Shown here: positions 14,128-21,027 of the stretch, piece by piece | Position numbering within the stretch: position 1 is the first letter of the stretch | How the letters are laid out: each line of letters starts with the position of its first letter | From: a virus | Virus record (IMG/VR): IMGVR_UViG_3300046616_000227 | Span: 1-49,851 of that record | Direction: 5' to 3' (one strand) | Length of the DNA stretch: 49,851 nucleotides | Made by a program: the position numbers and the translations under genes | Notes under the pieces: generated by a model | Databases searched by the model: none | Seen by the model: the letters and a program-made list of their open reading frames with translations, nothing else | What the model was told of the DNA's origin: nothing

Positions 14128-15009
14128 ATGAGCATTCACGATTCAATGGCGAGCGATACCCGCGAGAAGATCGCGAAAGTTCAGAACCAACTGGATGAGC
14201 TTAATTCTCCACCTCTTCAGATTGAAAACACAGTATTCGAAGTGGTGCAGGCGGCGTGCGACAAGCATGGCCCATTCGAGCAACGCGTTCGTAAGATGAC
14301 TCTAGGCAACACTGGAAAGGGGATTACCACTAAAAGCGAATGCAAGCGATGCCTTGAAGAACGGCTTATCAAGCTTCAAAGCGACGAGGGGGCTATCCAG
14401 CAACGCCGCAAGGAAAGCGCAATCAACCGGCTTATGGGTGATCTTAATCTGCCGCAGCGTTTCGCACATGCAACCCTGGACAACTACGAAGCAGTGAATC
14501 CTGAAGCTGCACGCTGCCTGAAACTGTGCAAAGCGTACGCCGCTAAATGGCCTGATCGCCGTAAGCAGGGTGGCGGACTTGTGATGTGTGGCAAGCCAGG
14601 AACCGGCAAAAACCATCTGGCACTGGCGATCGCACAGTACGTTATCAACGAGCATCAGCACGGCGCGATGTTCACAACCGCATTACGAGTCGCCCGCGCG
14701 TTTAAATCCACGTGGGGAAAGAACGCCGAGCGCACCGAGTACGATGTTATTCATGCTTACACAGATCCTGACCTGCTCATCATCGATGAGGTTGGCGTGC
14801 AGTTCGGCAGCGAGTCGGAAAAGCTGATTCTGTTTGAAGTTATTAACACGCGCTACGAACAGATGAAGCCAACCATCCTGATTAGCAACCTGCCACTCGA
14901 AGAGCTGTCAGCCTTCATCGGTGAGCGCGTCATTGACCGCATGAACGACGGCGGCGGCTGCACACTGGCTTTCACGTGGGATTCATACCGTTCGCGAGGT
15001 GCCGCATGA
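14128..15009 (+). CDS. DnaC-like helicase loader
   Basis: 293 aa AAA+ ATPase. Walker A G-K-P-G-T-G-K-N-H-L lies at about residues 155-164, and Walker B L-L-I-I-D-E-V-G-V near 215. A C-x-x-C pair (S-E-C-K-R-C) lies near 75. The N-terminal coiled segment would contact DnaB. It loads host DnaB helicase at the phage origin, taking the place of lambda P. The ATG lies two bases after the O stop. Confidence 0.95.
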   Translation: MSIHDSMASDTREKIAKVQNQLDELNSPPLQIENTVFEVVQAACDKHGPFEQRVRKMTLGNTGKGITTKSECKRCLEERLIKLQSDEGAIQQRRKESAINRLMGDLNLPQRFAHATLDNYEAVNPEAARCLKLCKAYAAKWPDRRKQGGGLVMCGKPGTGKNHLALAIAQYVINEHQHGAMFTTALRVARAFKSTWGKNAERTEYDVIHAYTDPDLLIIDEVGVQFGSESEKLILFEVINTRYEQMKPTILISNLPLEELSAFIGERVIDRMNDGGGCTLAFTWDSYRSRGAA

Positions 15010-15350
15010 GCAAATACCTCACACAGTGCCAGAGCGAAGTGCTGCAGTTCATCAGCTCACAAATCGCGGGAAACGGCATAGCACCCACCTACACCGAAAT
15101 CGGTAAGCACTTCGGCTACTGCGCCAGCAACGCTTATCTGCACGTCGATGTGCTGGTCAGAAAGGGCCACATCCATCGGGTGAAAGGTATCAGCCGCGGC
15201 ATCACTCTGACCGACACCGCAGCGGTGGAAATTCCTGACATCAACGACAGCGAATACTGGTATGACGGCGTATTCAAACCTCAGCTTTACCAGCGTGACG
15301 TGGTAGACGCTATCAAATCGGCCGGTATGAAAGTTAAGGAGCCAGCATGA
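15006..15350 (+). CDS. LexA-type winged-helix regulator
   Basis: 114 aa. Residues 3-65 match the LexA DNA-binding domain (Q-S-E-V-L-Q-F-I-S, G-I-A-P-T-Y-T-E-I-G-K-H-F-G-Y, then G-H-I-H-R-V-K-G-I-S-R-G). No peptidase domain follows. The ATG overlaps the loader stop as ATGA. Target unknown; possibly a regulator of SOS-type or phage promoters. Confidence 0.8.
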   Translation: MSKYLTQCQSEVLQFISSQIAGNGIAPTYTEIGKHFGYCASNAYLHVDVLVRKGHIHRVKGISRGITLTDTAAVEIPDINDSEYWYDGVFKPQLYQRDVVDAIKSAGMKVKEPA

Positions 15351-15478
15351 CACAGGTAATTCACGGACTGCCTCTCGCTGAGCTTATTAAGCGCGTATTC
15401 GGCGAAACCAAACCGGCACAGCGTGATTCACGTTCCGACAAAGGCGGCAATAAAAAAACTAAGAGTGGTGGATTTTGA
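15347..15478 (+). CDS. Small basic phage protein
   Basis: 43 aa: a short amphipathic helix (L-P-L-A-E-L-I-K-R-V-F-G) and a Lys/Gly-rich tail. ATGA overlap with the previous gene and TTGA overlap with the next. Function unknown. Confidence 0.6.
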   Translation: MTQVIHGLPLAELIKRVFGETKPAQRDSRSDKGGNKKTKSGGF

Positions 15479-15711
15479 AAATACTCAAATTGCACGAGCC
15501 GGTAACAATTAGCGGAACAGATAATTGGGGCGAACCTGAAAACAGAACTGAGTATGAACCTGTATTCGTCAACGTCTTTCACATAGAAAGCATGAATGAA
15601 GTTGGTTTGACTAGGCTTCGGATGGTTTCTGGATCCACTCTTACAGTGATTGAGTCCGTCGAAGACATCATGTTAGCAGCAGGTCAGCAAATCCATGAGG
15701 TGAGCGAATGA
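15475..15711 (+). CDS. Small phage protein, TTG start
   Basis: 78 aa, beta-rich (Y-E-P-V-F-V-N-V-F-H-I-E-S-M, S-G-S-T-L-T-V-I-E-S-V-E-D-I). The start is a TTG overlapping the previous stop (TTGA). The pattern of a conserved surface plus I-E-S-V-E-x-I resembles small flagellar/PemK-adjacent-like folds, but no family is claimed. Confidence 0.65.
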   Translation: MKILKLHEPVTISGTDNWGEPENRTEYEPVFVNVFHIESMNEVGLTRLRMVSGSTLTVIESVEDIMLAAGQQIHEVSE

Positions 15712-16295
15712 ACAAGCTAACCGCTGACAAGTGCAGAAGCCTCATTGCCGAACTAAATGTCGGGCGCAAGGACTGGGCTATATCAATCAAGGAAGGTATG
15801 TACCTGCAAGCCCTTGAGATAGCCCTGCCAGTACTGGAGCAGCAGGAAAGTGACGGTGACATTTTCATCGTAATGCGAAATCCGGGCAAGGTGCCAGACA
15901 TCAAGCGCCCTGTTGGTGATGTGTCTGACTATCTCCTCCAGCTTTATCAGCACAACCCCGAAGCCGTTTGTGATGTGGTTACTTACCGATTTGCAGGAGG
16001 TGCGGGTCAGTGGGTTCAGGATGGCAGGGAGATGCTCTCAATGCTTGACGTGCTACTGCCCCCAACGGATACCTACCGGCAGATTGAAAATGATGGCTGG
16101 ATTGAGTGGAAGGGTGGTGAGATGCCGGTTTCTGAAAACTCGACTGTAGATGTTCGCCTTCGCAATGGCGAGGTTAGATTATCGGAACCGGCTAACAGCT
16201 TTATTTGGTCACACGGCTATTACCACTATGTGCCAGAAACCGCTGTGGACATCATCGCCTACCGGCAGATTGAAAATGATGGGAGGGAAGGATGA
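15708..16295 (+). CDS. Hypothetical phage protein with repeated motif
   Basis: 195 aa. The tetrapeptide-plus Y-R-Q-I-E-N-D-G occurs twice (near 122 and at the C-terminus). The C-terminal third (W-I-E-W-K-G-G-E-M-P-V, V-D-V-R-L-R-N-G-E, D-I-I-A-Y-R) is a module seen in many lambdoid nin-region proteins. ATGA overlaps at both ends. Function unknown. Confidence 0.75.
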   Translation: MNKLTADKCRSLIAELNVGRKDWAISIKEGMYLQALEIALPVLEQQESDGDIFIVMRNPGKVPDIKRPVGDVSDYLLQLYQHNPEAVCDVVTYRFAGGAGQWVQDGREMLSMLDVLLPPTDTYRQIENDGWIEWKGGEMPVSENSTVDVRLRNGEVRLSEPANSFIWSHGYYHYVPETAVDIIAYRQIENDGREG

Positions 16296-16516
16296 GGCTT
16301 AAAGTTGGCGAAAATAAATGGGCCAGCTACTTCCCGCAGGAAAGGCCATTAGATGATGTTGTTTTGAAGGTTTGGGATGAAGCAGGGGATTTTCTCGGCA
16401 AAGGTCATGCCACGCACTTCAGAGAAAGCGGCGGCGGGATATTTGTTGCAGGCAGGCGATATGATTCAAACCACGTTTTGCACTGGATTTACGACAAACC
16501 ACAGGAGGCCTCATGA
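16292..16516 (+). CDS. Hypothetical small phage protein
   Basis: 74 aa, probably beta-rich (V-V-L-K-V-W-D-E-A-G-D-F-L-G-K-G-H-A-T). ATGA overlap with the gene before. No family recognised. Confidence 0.65.
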   Translation: MRLKVGENKWASYFPQERPLDDVVLKVWDEAGDFLGKGHATHFRESGGGIFVAGRRYDSNHVLHWIYDKPQEAS

Positions 16517-16587
16517 AAATCCAAACCAGCGGCGATGATTGCCGTGAAAGTGGAGAGGGGAAACCAGATGCATATCCGCATCAATAA
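16513..16587 (+). CDS. Possible 24-aa ORF
   Basis: 24 codons (MKIQTSGDDC...) beginning with an ATGA overlap and ending inside the next gene's start. It may be only a coupling leader. No function visible. Confidence 0.3.
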   Translation: MKIQTSGDDCRESGEGKPDAYPHQ

Positions 16588-16723
16588 AAACGAAATGATT
16601 TACTGGAACCTACTGCCGAAAAACCTGCGCTATTGGGGCTACAAGCAAGACTGGCATGACGGCCCGATTCCATGCTTCGGCTTCTGGTTCTTCCATTTTT
16701 ATATTTGGTGGAAGGAAAAATGA
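16568..16723 (+). CDS. Small aromatic-rich phage protein
   Basis: 51 aa, with M-I-Y-W-N-L-L-P-K, Y-W-G-Y-K and F-G-F-W-F-F-H-F-Y-I-W-W at the end. The ATG at 16568 has AGGGG seven bases upstream, preferred over 16535. It resembles a small conserved family in nin-region operons. The aromatic end may associate with membrane. Function unknown. Confidence 0.65.
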   Translation: MHIRINKNEMIYWNLLPKNLRYWGYKQDWHDGPIPCFGFWFFHFYIWWKEK

Positions 16724-16726
16724 ACC

Positions 16727-16903
16727 ATGAGCAACGTAATCCCCCTCAGACCTGACCCACTCCGCAATCTCTACGAACTAATCGACAGCATCCACGACAC
16801 CAACCCTACACCAGAGACTAAGCGCATCGCTGATGAGGCTTTGTCATTGGTGCAGAAAATGATTGAGGCCAAGAATGGAGACACAACGTTACCTGTTGCG
16901 TGA
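16727..16903 (+). CDS. Small helical phage protein
   Basis: 58 aa: M-S-N-V-I-P-L-R-P-D-P-L, then a helical part (K-R-I-A-D-E-A-L-S-L-V-Q-K-M-I-E-A). It overlaps ninB by 29 bases, and its last codons supply the ninB ribosome site GAGG. Function unknown. Confidence 0.65.
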   Translation: MSNVIPLRPDPLRNLYELIDSIHDTNPTPETKRIADEALSLVQKMIEAKNGDTTLPVA

Positions 16904-17309
16904 CAGCAACGTCCGGCAACACTGCATCAGCGCCATACAGAAATTACCCACCGATACCGACAAACCTCTGCAAGTAACAATCCAGGAAGACACCCGCAGC
17001 CTAGCGCAGAACCGCATGCTTTGGGCCTGCCTGCATGACGTTTCATCACAGGTTGTCTGGTATGGGAGGAAAATGGATTCGGAGAGCTGGAAGCACGTTT
17101 TCAGCGCGGCGCTGAAGAAGCAGGAAACCGTGCCGGGAATCGACGGCGGCTTTGTAGTGCTGGGTCAGTCAACCAGCAAGATGCGCGTCGGCGAGATGCG
17201 CGACCTCATAACCATCATCCACGCATTCGGCGCAGAGCATGACGTCAGATTCAGCGATGAATCATCACGCGCTGCTGAGTGGGCTAACCGATTTGGGAGG
17301 GCGGCATGA
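16875..17309 (+). CDS. ninB: NinB/Orf recombination mediator
   Basis: 144 aa (lambda NinB is 146). Matches include V-T-I-Q-E-D-T-R-S-L-A-Q-N-R-M-L-W-A, W-K-H-V-F-S-A-A-L, V-V-L-G-Q-S-T-S-K-M and H-A-F-G-A-E-H-D-V-R-F. NinB (Orf) binds single-stranded DNA and replaces RecFOR in phage recombination. The ATG at 16875 has GAGG six bases upstream. Confidence 0.93.
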   Translation: METQRYLLRDSNVRQHCISAIQKLPTDTDKPLQVTIQEDTRSLAQNRMLWACLHDVSSQVVWYGRKMDSESWKHVFSAALKKQETVPGIDGGFVVLGQSTSKMRVGEMRDLITIIHAFGAEHDVRFSDESSRAAEWANRFGRAA

Positions 17310-17455
17310 GCAAAGGCAGATACCAACACCACACACAGGAAGAGTGCAACAAGGTAGGGAAGCTTAGAAAAATGGGGCTGACATTCGCAATCATCAGCCA
17401 GCGAATGGGCTACGGCGTGAAATCCCTCCGGGAAATGAATGCGAGGGCTCAATGA
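17306..17455 (+). CDS. Small HTH-like nin-region protein
   Basis: 49 aa with an apparent helix-turn-helix (V-G-K-L-R-K-M-G-L-T-F-A-I-I-S-Q-R-M-G-Y-G-V-K-S-L-R). ATGA overlaps the ninB stop. DNA binding is inferred from that segment; no named family. Confidence 0.6.
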   Translation: MSKGRYQHHTQEECNKVGKLRKMGLTFAIISQRMGYGVKSLREMNARAQ

Positions 17456-17622
17456 AGAGACGCAAATCAATCTGGGAACGCTACGAAAACCACGCAATCT
17501 ACGACACCAAATCACCCCGCAAGAAACCCAAGCCCAAACCCACTGAATCGCAAGTAACCACTTTCAGCTATCTGGAAGGGCTGCGTCAATCTGTGGCTAA
17601 TAGAGTGAGGTTATCGCGATGA
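17452..17622 (+). CDS. ninE: NinE-like protein
   Basis: 56 aa. The pattern R-R-K-S at the start, K-K-P-K-P-K-P-T-E-S-Q-V-T-T-F-S-Y-L, then L-R and an Arg-rich end follows lambda NinE. It overlaps both neighbours by 4 bases. Function of NinE is unknown. Confidence 0.75.
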   Translation: MKRRKSIWERYENHAIYDTKSPRKKPKPKPTESQVTTFSYLEGLRQSVANRVRLSR

Positions 17623-17885
17623 GAGAACGCTGCACCCGCTGCCACACCATCCTCACCAGCGAAGATAAGCACTTTCACGGAATAAGCTGCCACACCTGCG
17701 AAGAGGACGGCTGGTATGCAGAACACTTCGAATACGCCCCACTCCACGCCATCTGGCGATACGCCCGCTATCAGGTGCGCTGGTTGTCCTGTGTTACTCA
17801 CCACGGAGGAAGTTTATTGCTGTGCTGCCTGCGTAGATGGATGGGTAGAAGCCGATCCCAATTTCGACATGACAGGAGACGATAA
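17619..17885 (+). CDS. Zinc-ribbon ORF overlapping a second one
   Basis: 88 aa. The N-terminal C-T-R-C-H-T-I-L-T-S-E and C-H-T-C-E-E-D-G-W form a four-Cys zinc knuckle (residues 5-27). GAGG lies eight bases before the ATG. Its second half shares DNA with the ninF-like ORF in another frame. The two knuckles resemble each other (C-x-x-C, L-T-x-E, C-x-x-C, D-G-W), suggesting a duplication. The C-terminal part beyond W62 may not be functional. Confidence 0.55.
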   Translation: MRERCTRCHTILTSEDKHFHGISCHTCEEDGWYAEHFEYAPLHAIWRYARYQVRWLSCVTHHGGSLLLCCLRRWMGRSRSQFRHDRRR

Positions 17886-17892
17886 TGGCTAA
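17716..17892 (+). CDS. ninF: NinF-like zinc-ribbon protein
   Basis: 58 aa. Four-Cys knuckle: C-A-G-C-P-V-L-L-T-T-E-E-V-Y-C-C-A-A-C-V-D-G-W. NinF proteins are short with this layout and lie before ninG. AAGAGG lies nine bases before the ATG; the end overlaps the ninG ATG. Function unknown. Confidence 0.65.
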   Translation: MQNTSNTPHSTPSGDTPAIRCAGCPVLLTTEEVYCCAACVDGWVEADPNFDMTGDDNG

Positions 17893-18469
17893 AGGCATCA
17901 AGCCGAAACCGCCGAAGCCGAAGAAATGCAAATGCTGCCCTGATAAGTTTATCCCCCGCAACAGCCTCCAAACCGTATGCTCTCCTAAATGTGCCATCCA
18001 ACTCGCTAACCAGCTCACCGAGCGCAAGCAAAAGCGCCTGGCGAAAGAGGAGCGCGCGGCATGGAACAAGCGCAAAGCCGATGTGAAGCCGTTAAGCCAC
18101 TGGATGAACATGACCCAGCGAGCTTTCAACGACTTCATCAGGGCCAGAGACGGCGACGTGTGCATCAGCTGCGGCAGCACAACGGCAGTCAGCTATCACG
18201 CAGGGCATTTCAGGACAACGGCAGCGGCCAGGCAGTTACGGTTCAATGAGGATAACGCCCACAGCCAATGTTCAGCCTGTAACGTTCACCACTCCGGCAA
18301 CATCGGGCCATACAGGGTCAACCTCATAGCAAAAATAGGCCTTCAGCGCGTCTTAGCGCTCGAATCTAACAACACACCTCACCGATACACCCGCGAAGAA
18401 CTGGAGCGCATCAGAGCGCATTACAGGGCTGCGTTGCGTGAACTCAACAAACAGAGAGAAGCCGCATGA
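17885..18469 (+). CDS. ninG: NinG (Rap) recombination nuclease
   Basis: 194 aa (lambda Rap 204). An N-terminal C-K-C-C and C-S-P-K-C zinc site, a basic coil (E-R-K-Q-K-R-L-A-K-E-E), then C-I-S-C-G, H-A-G-H-F and C-S-A-C-N-V-H-H-S-G metal ligands of the Rap fold. Rap is a structure-specific endonuclease that cuts D-loops and Holliday junctions in phage recombination. It works with the ninB product encoded upstream. Confidence 0.95.
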   Translation: MAKGIKPKPPKPKKCKCCPDKFIPRNSLQTVCSPKCAIQLANQLTERKQKRLAKEERAAWNKRKADVKPLSHWMNMTQRAFNDFIRARDGDVCISCGSTTAVSYHAGHFRTTAAARQLRFNEDNAHSQCSACNVHHSGNIGPYRVNLIAKIGLQRVLALESNNTPHRYTREELERIRAHYRAALRELNKQREAA

Positions 18470-18591
18470 CCGACCGCCTCAGACAAAAGTGGCAACGGCT
18501 AAGGCTGATGCGAATGCCTGGCATGGCGGAAATCAACTATCGAATCATCCGGAACTCAGCAAAACTCATGAGGCTTAAACATGCGCATTGA
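18466..18591 (+). CDS. Small basic peptide between ninG and Q
   Basis: 41 aa, very rich in Arg and Met (R-L-R-Q-K-W-Q-R-L-R-L-M-R-M). ATGA overlap with the ninG stop and 11-base overlap with the Q-like gene. Function unknown. Confidence 0.55.
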   Translation: MTDRLRQKWQRLRLMRMPGMAEINYRIIRNSAKLMRLKHAH

Positions 18592-19204
18592 ACGAGACTT
18601 TCAGCAAATCGTTAGGCTTGCAGGTGTACGTAGCGCTGCCGATATGCGCCGACTATTCGGTAACGGATGGAAGACTATCAACCGATCGCAACAGGCATGG
18701 ATTCGCCACCTGTTAACCGTATGGGGCCAACACCTCGGAGGAGAGGATTACGATCGCTGCGAAGTGAACGTTATCGGGCGCCTGATGATGCGATGCGAGT
18801 GGAGTGAACAGAAGGGAAGGCAGATAGAAAAAATCGTGTCAGAACTGCATTGCGAAGGCCTGCGCGGGGAAGAGTTATTCCGTAAGGCTAGGGACTTGCT
18901 GATACCTCAGTCATCAACGGCAAACATCATCGCTCTCGCCAAAGAATCAGATGATGCTGCCTTCGTTGAATCAGTCATGGTGAAGACGTTCGGTAAAGAC
19001 AATCCGGTTCGCAACGTAGCCAGATTACGATACTGCAAGCGCAAGAGCGTGCAAAATATCGGTTCATCGCTGATTTACTTCACCGGTATCAGCCAGAAGG
19101 AAGCGCGTAACAGAATGGAATGGGCGCTGGATATCCTCGAAGGAGAAATGTTTTACGCAATTAATCGTGAAATGGAGAAGGAGATTCCTAAAATGGCAGC
19201 GTGA
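18581..19204 (+). CDS. Q-like late antiterminator (DUF1133-like)
   Basis: 207 aa, mostly helical. The C-terminal region (R-L-R-Y-C-K-R-K-S-V-Q-N-I, then R-M-E-W-A-L-D-I-L-E-G-E-M-F-Y) resembles the sigma-like end of DUF1133 proteins that stand in the Q position of many lambdoid phages. It is last in the nin region, and a terminator follows at 19335. A role in late antitermination is inferred from position and family resemblance, not from direct similarity to lambda Q. Confidence 0.65.
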   Translation: MRIERDFQQIVRLAGVRSAADMRRLFGNGWKTINRSQQAWIRHLLTVWGQHLGGEDYDRCEVNVIGRLMMRCEWSEQKGRQIEKIVSELHCEGLRGEELFRKARDLLIPQSSTANIIALAKESDDAAFVESVMVKTFGKDNPVRNVARLRYCKRKSVQNIGSSLIYFTGISQKEARNRMEWALDILEGEMFYAINREMEKEIPKMAA

Positions 19205-19334
19205 AGAGAATGAATGGCACGAATAGCTAAAGACAAAGGGCAAGCAACCTGGCAAATTAGTGTCATGATCGGGAAGTGAAGCGAACAGATCGCAGCTTAA
19301 TCGGTCAGTTGCAAAAATCGTGAGATAGTCAAAG

Positions 19335-19370
19335 AGCCTCGTAGCCTCACCAGCTAGCGAGGCTTTTTTA
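19335..19370 (+). terminator. Terminator after the Q-like gene
   Basis: AGCCTCG-TAGC and GCTA-G-CGAGGCT arms (one bulge) are followed by six T. It lies 130 bases after the Q-like gene, where a Q-sensitive tR' would be. No clear late promoter could be picked out in 19205-19334. Confidence 0.8.
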
Positions 19371-19437
19371 TTGTCTTCACCAGTTAAAGCATGAATTAAC
19401 CCAATTAGAATATCGATCCCTCCAGTAATCAAAAATG

Positions 19438-19466
19438 TTGACACGGTAAGCATAAATGCTTACTAT
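19438..19466 (+). promoter_or_regulatory. hicAB promoter with inverted-repeat operator
   Basis: TTGACA (19438-19443), a 17-base spacer and TACTAT (19461-19466): a near-consensus sigma70 promoter. The spacer and first -10 bases form the perfect inverted repeat GTAAGCAT-AA-ATGCTTAC (19446-19463), well placed for autorepression by HicB. Confidence 0.85.
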
Positions 19467-19495
19467 AGGTTCATGTTCAACAGACAGGAGGAGTA

Positions 19496-19672
19496 GTGAA
19501 GCAAAGCGAGTTCAGGCGGTGGCTTGAATCTCAGGGAGTTGAAGTTTCAAATGGCACAAACCACTTGAAGCTGAGACTAAACGGGAAGGCGAGTGTAATG
19601 CCCAGGCATCCCGGAGCTGAGTTAAAAGAACCACTGCGAAAGGCCATACTCAAGCAGTTAGGCCTGAAATAA
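19496..19672 (+). CDS. hicA: HicA mRNA-interferase toxin
   Basis: 58 aa from a GTG with AGGAGGAG upstream. It is close to E. coli HicA throughout: E-F-R-R-W-L-E-S-Q-G-V, G-T-N-H-L-K-L-R-L with catalytic His23, S-V-M-P-R-H-P and E-P-L-R-K-A-I-L-K-Q-L-G-L. HicA has a dsRBD-like fold and cleaves mRNA, stopping translation until HicB neutralises it. The gene order toxin then antitoxin is usual for hicAB. The pair has its own promoter and terminator between Q and the lysis genes. Confidence 0.95.
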   Translation: MKQSEFRRWLESQGVEVSNGTNHLKLRLNGKASVMPRHPGAELKEPLRKAILKQLGLK

Positions 19673-19675
19673 CAA

Positions 19676-19695
19676 ACCAGCCCTTCGGGGCTGGT
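19676..19695 (+). promoter_or_regulatory. UUCG hairpin between hicA and hicB
   Basis: ACCAGCCC-TTCG-GGGCTGGT: a perfect 8-bp stem with a stable UUCG loop, no T-run. It starts four bases after the hicA stop, 25 bases before hicB. It probably protects or divides the message, or tunes toxin and antitoxin levels. Confidence 0.75.
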
Positions 19696-19720
19696 ACTCG
19701 CGGAGATTCACTAAGACGAT

Positions 19721-20128
19721 ATGCGATACCCTATAAATCTGGAATCGTGCGACGGCGGATATGTGGTTTCGTTCCCGGACATACCGGAGGCGCTTACTCA
19801 AGGCGATACGCGTGAAGAGGCGCTAGCTATGGGGCTGGATGCGCTGGTTACTTCATTCGATTTCTACTTTGAAGATAGCCGGGCCGTTCCGCTACCCGGT
19901 GATATAACCGGCGATTACGTTGAAGTGCCCGCCAGCGTGGCGGCAAAGGTGATGATGCTTAATGCGTTCATTGATTCCCGCTTAACTCAGGTTGATCTGG
20001 CTTCACGCATGGGAGTAAAAAAGCAGGAAGTGACGCGCATCTTTGACCTGAAGCACGCAACCAAAATCGACACAATTCAAAAGGCGCTTTTAGCGCTGGG
20101 TAAGCGGTTAGAAATCACCGCTGCCTGA
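19721..20128 (+). CDS. hicB: HicB antitoxin
   Basis: 135 aa. The N-terminal partial RNase H-like fold of HicB (M-R-Y-P-I-N-L, G-G-Y-V-V-S-F-P-D-I-P-E-A-L-T-Q-G, D-F-Y-F-E-D-S-R-A-V-P-L-P) is followed by a C-terminal HTH (L-T-Q-V-D-L-A-S-R-M-G-V-K-K-Q-E-V-T-R). It binds and blocks HicA and should repress the hicAB promoter through the inverted repeat. Its ribosome site is poor (GGAG about 16 bases away), odd for an antitoxin; coupling or the hairpin upstream may matter. Confidence 0.95.
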   Translation: MRYPINLESCDGGYVVSFPDIPEALTQGDTREEALAMGLDALVTSFDFYFEDSRAVPLPGDITGDYVEVPASVAAKVMMLNAFIDSRLTQVDLASRMGVKKQEVTRIFDLKHATKIDTIQKALLALGKRLEITAA

Positions 20129-20144
20129 TACAAGAAATATTATC

Positions 20145-20173
20145 AAAGGCTCACTTCGGTGGGCCTTTTTTTT
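20145..20173 (+). terminator. Terminator after hicB
   Basis: GGCTCAC-TTCG-GTGGGCC followed by eight T. It closes the hicAB unit before the lysis genes. Confidence 0.9.
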
Positions 20174-20276
20174 GTATTAGCGCCATCCCAAACTTATTCA
20201 GGCCCTCATTGCTGTGTGGGGATGCGCGCTCTTTTCTTACGACTACAGGCGGCACCAAGCGAACAGCGAGGTGTAT

Positions 20277-20519
20277 ATGAATATCGATATGAGCAAACTG
20301 GCATCAGGCGCGGCATACGGCGCATCTGCCGGGACAATTGCCAACGGTCTGTTGACCCGGTTAAGTCCCGATGAATGGAGTGCTGTTGGTGTGCTGGCCG
20401 GTATTCTGGTTGCGCTATTCACGCTCGGCATCAACTGGTATTACAAACGCAAGGCCACACTGGCGCAGATAAAAGCGCTGCAACACTGGCCCAACGCGCC
20501 CGAACTCTCCGAGGATTAA
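20277..20519 (+). CDS. Holin of the phage 21 S type
   Basis: 80 aa, two membrane segments (about 10-30 and 38-55), then a basic tail. M-S-K-L-A-S-G-A-A-Y-G-A-S-A-G and S-P-D-E-W-S-A-V-G-V-L-A-G resemble S21 pinholins. Two starts four codons apart (20277 and 20289) copy the S21 dual start that yields antiholin and holin. GAGG lies five bases before the first ATG. It sets lysis timing by depolarising the inner membrane and releasing the SAR endolysin. Confidence 0.9.
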   Translation: MNIDMSKLASGAAYGASAGTIANGLLTRLSPDEWSAVGVLAGILVALFTLGINWYYKRKATLAQIKALQHWPNAPELSED

Positions 20520-20523
20520 CTCA

Positions 20524-21027
20524 ATGGCAATGTCTAACACACTGCGCAACAGGCTTATTGCTGCTGCCGGCGGCGGAGCCATGCTTATCGCAACGGTATT
20601 CCTCGGTGGAAAGGATGGGGTAGAGGGGCGCATATACGAACCTTACAAAGATGTCGCCGGCGTGTGGACCGTGTGCGATGGTCACACCGGTTCCGATATC
20701 GTGAAGGGCAAGAAGTACACCGACCGCGAATGCGATCGCCTGATGTGGAATGACCTGCAGCCGGTTAAGAAGGCTGTTGATTCCATGGTCAAAGTGCCGC
20801 TGGGTGAATATCCACGAGCTGCACTCTACGGCTTCACCTATAACGTCGGCACATCAGCCTTCTCCAAATCCACTCTGCTTAAAAAGCTCAATGCAGGCGA
20901 TCAGGTTGGAGCATGTGAAGAGCTGCGCCGCTGGGTTTACGCCGGTGGCATGAAATGGAAAGGGCTGATGAACCGCCGCGACATGGAGCGTTCTCTCTGC
21001 CTGGCAGATGGCCCAAATGACCTTTAA
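20524..21027 (+). CDS. SAR endolysin, lysozyme family GH24
   Basis: 167 aa. The N-terminal hydrophobic stretch (about 11-29, rich in Gly and Ala) is a signal-arrest-release segment. The catalytic triad of T4-type lysozymes is present as Glu34, Asp43 and Thr49 (E-8aa-D-5aa-T). It cleaves the N-acetylmuramic acid bond of peptidoglycan after release from the membrane. It lies four bases after the holin stop. Confidence 0.95.
   Translation: MAMSNTLRNRLIAAAGGGAMLIATVFLGGKDGVEGRIYEPYKDVAGVWTVCDGHTGSDIVKGKKYTDRECDRLMWNDLQPVKKAVDSMVKVPLGEYPRAALYGFTYNVGTSAFSKSTLLKKLNAGDQVGACEELRRWVYAGGMKWKGLMNRRDMERSLCLADGPNDL

Noticed and set aside
19205-19334. Possible tRNA or small ORF after the Q-like gene
   Set aside because: No cloverleaf can be drawn, and a 21-codon frame (MARIAKDKG...) has no ribosome site. 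No tRNA gene was found anywhere in the window.
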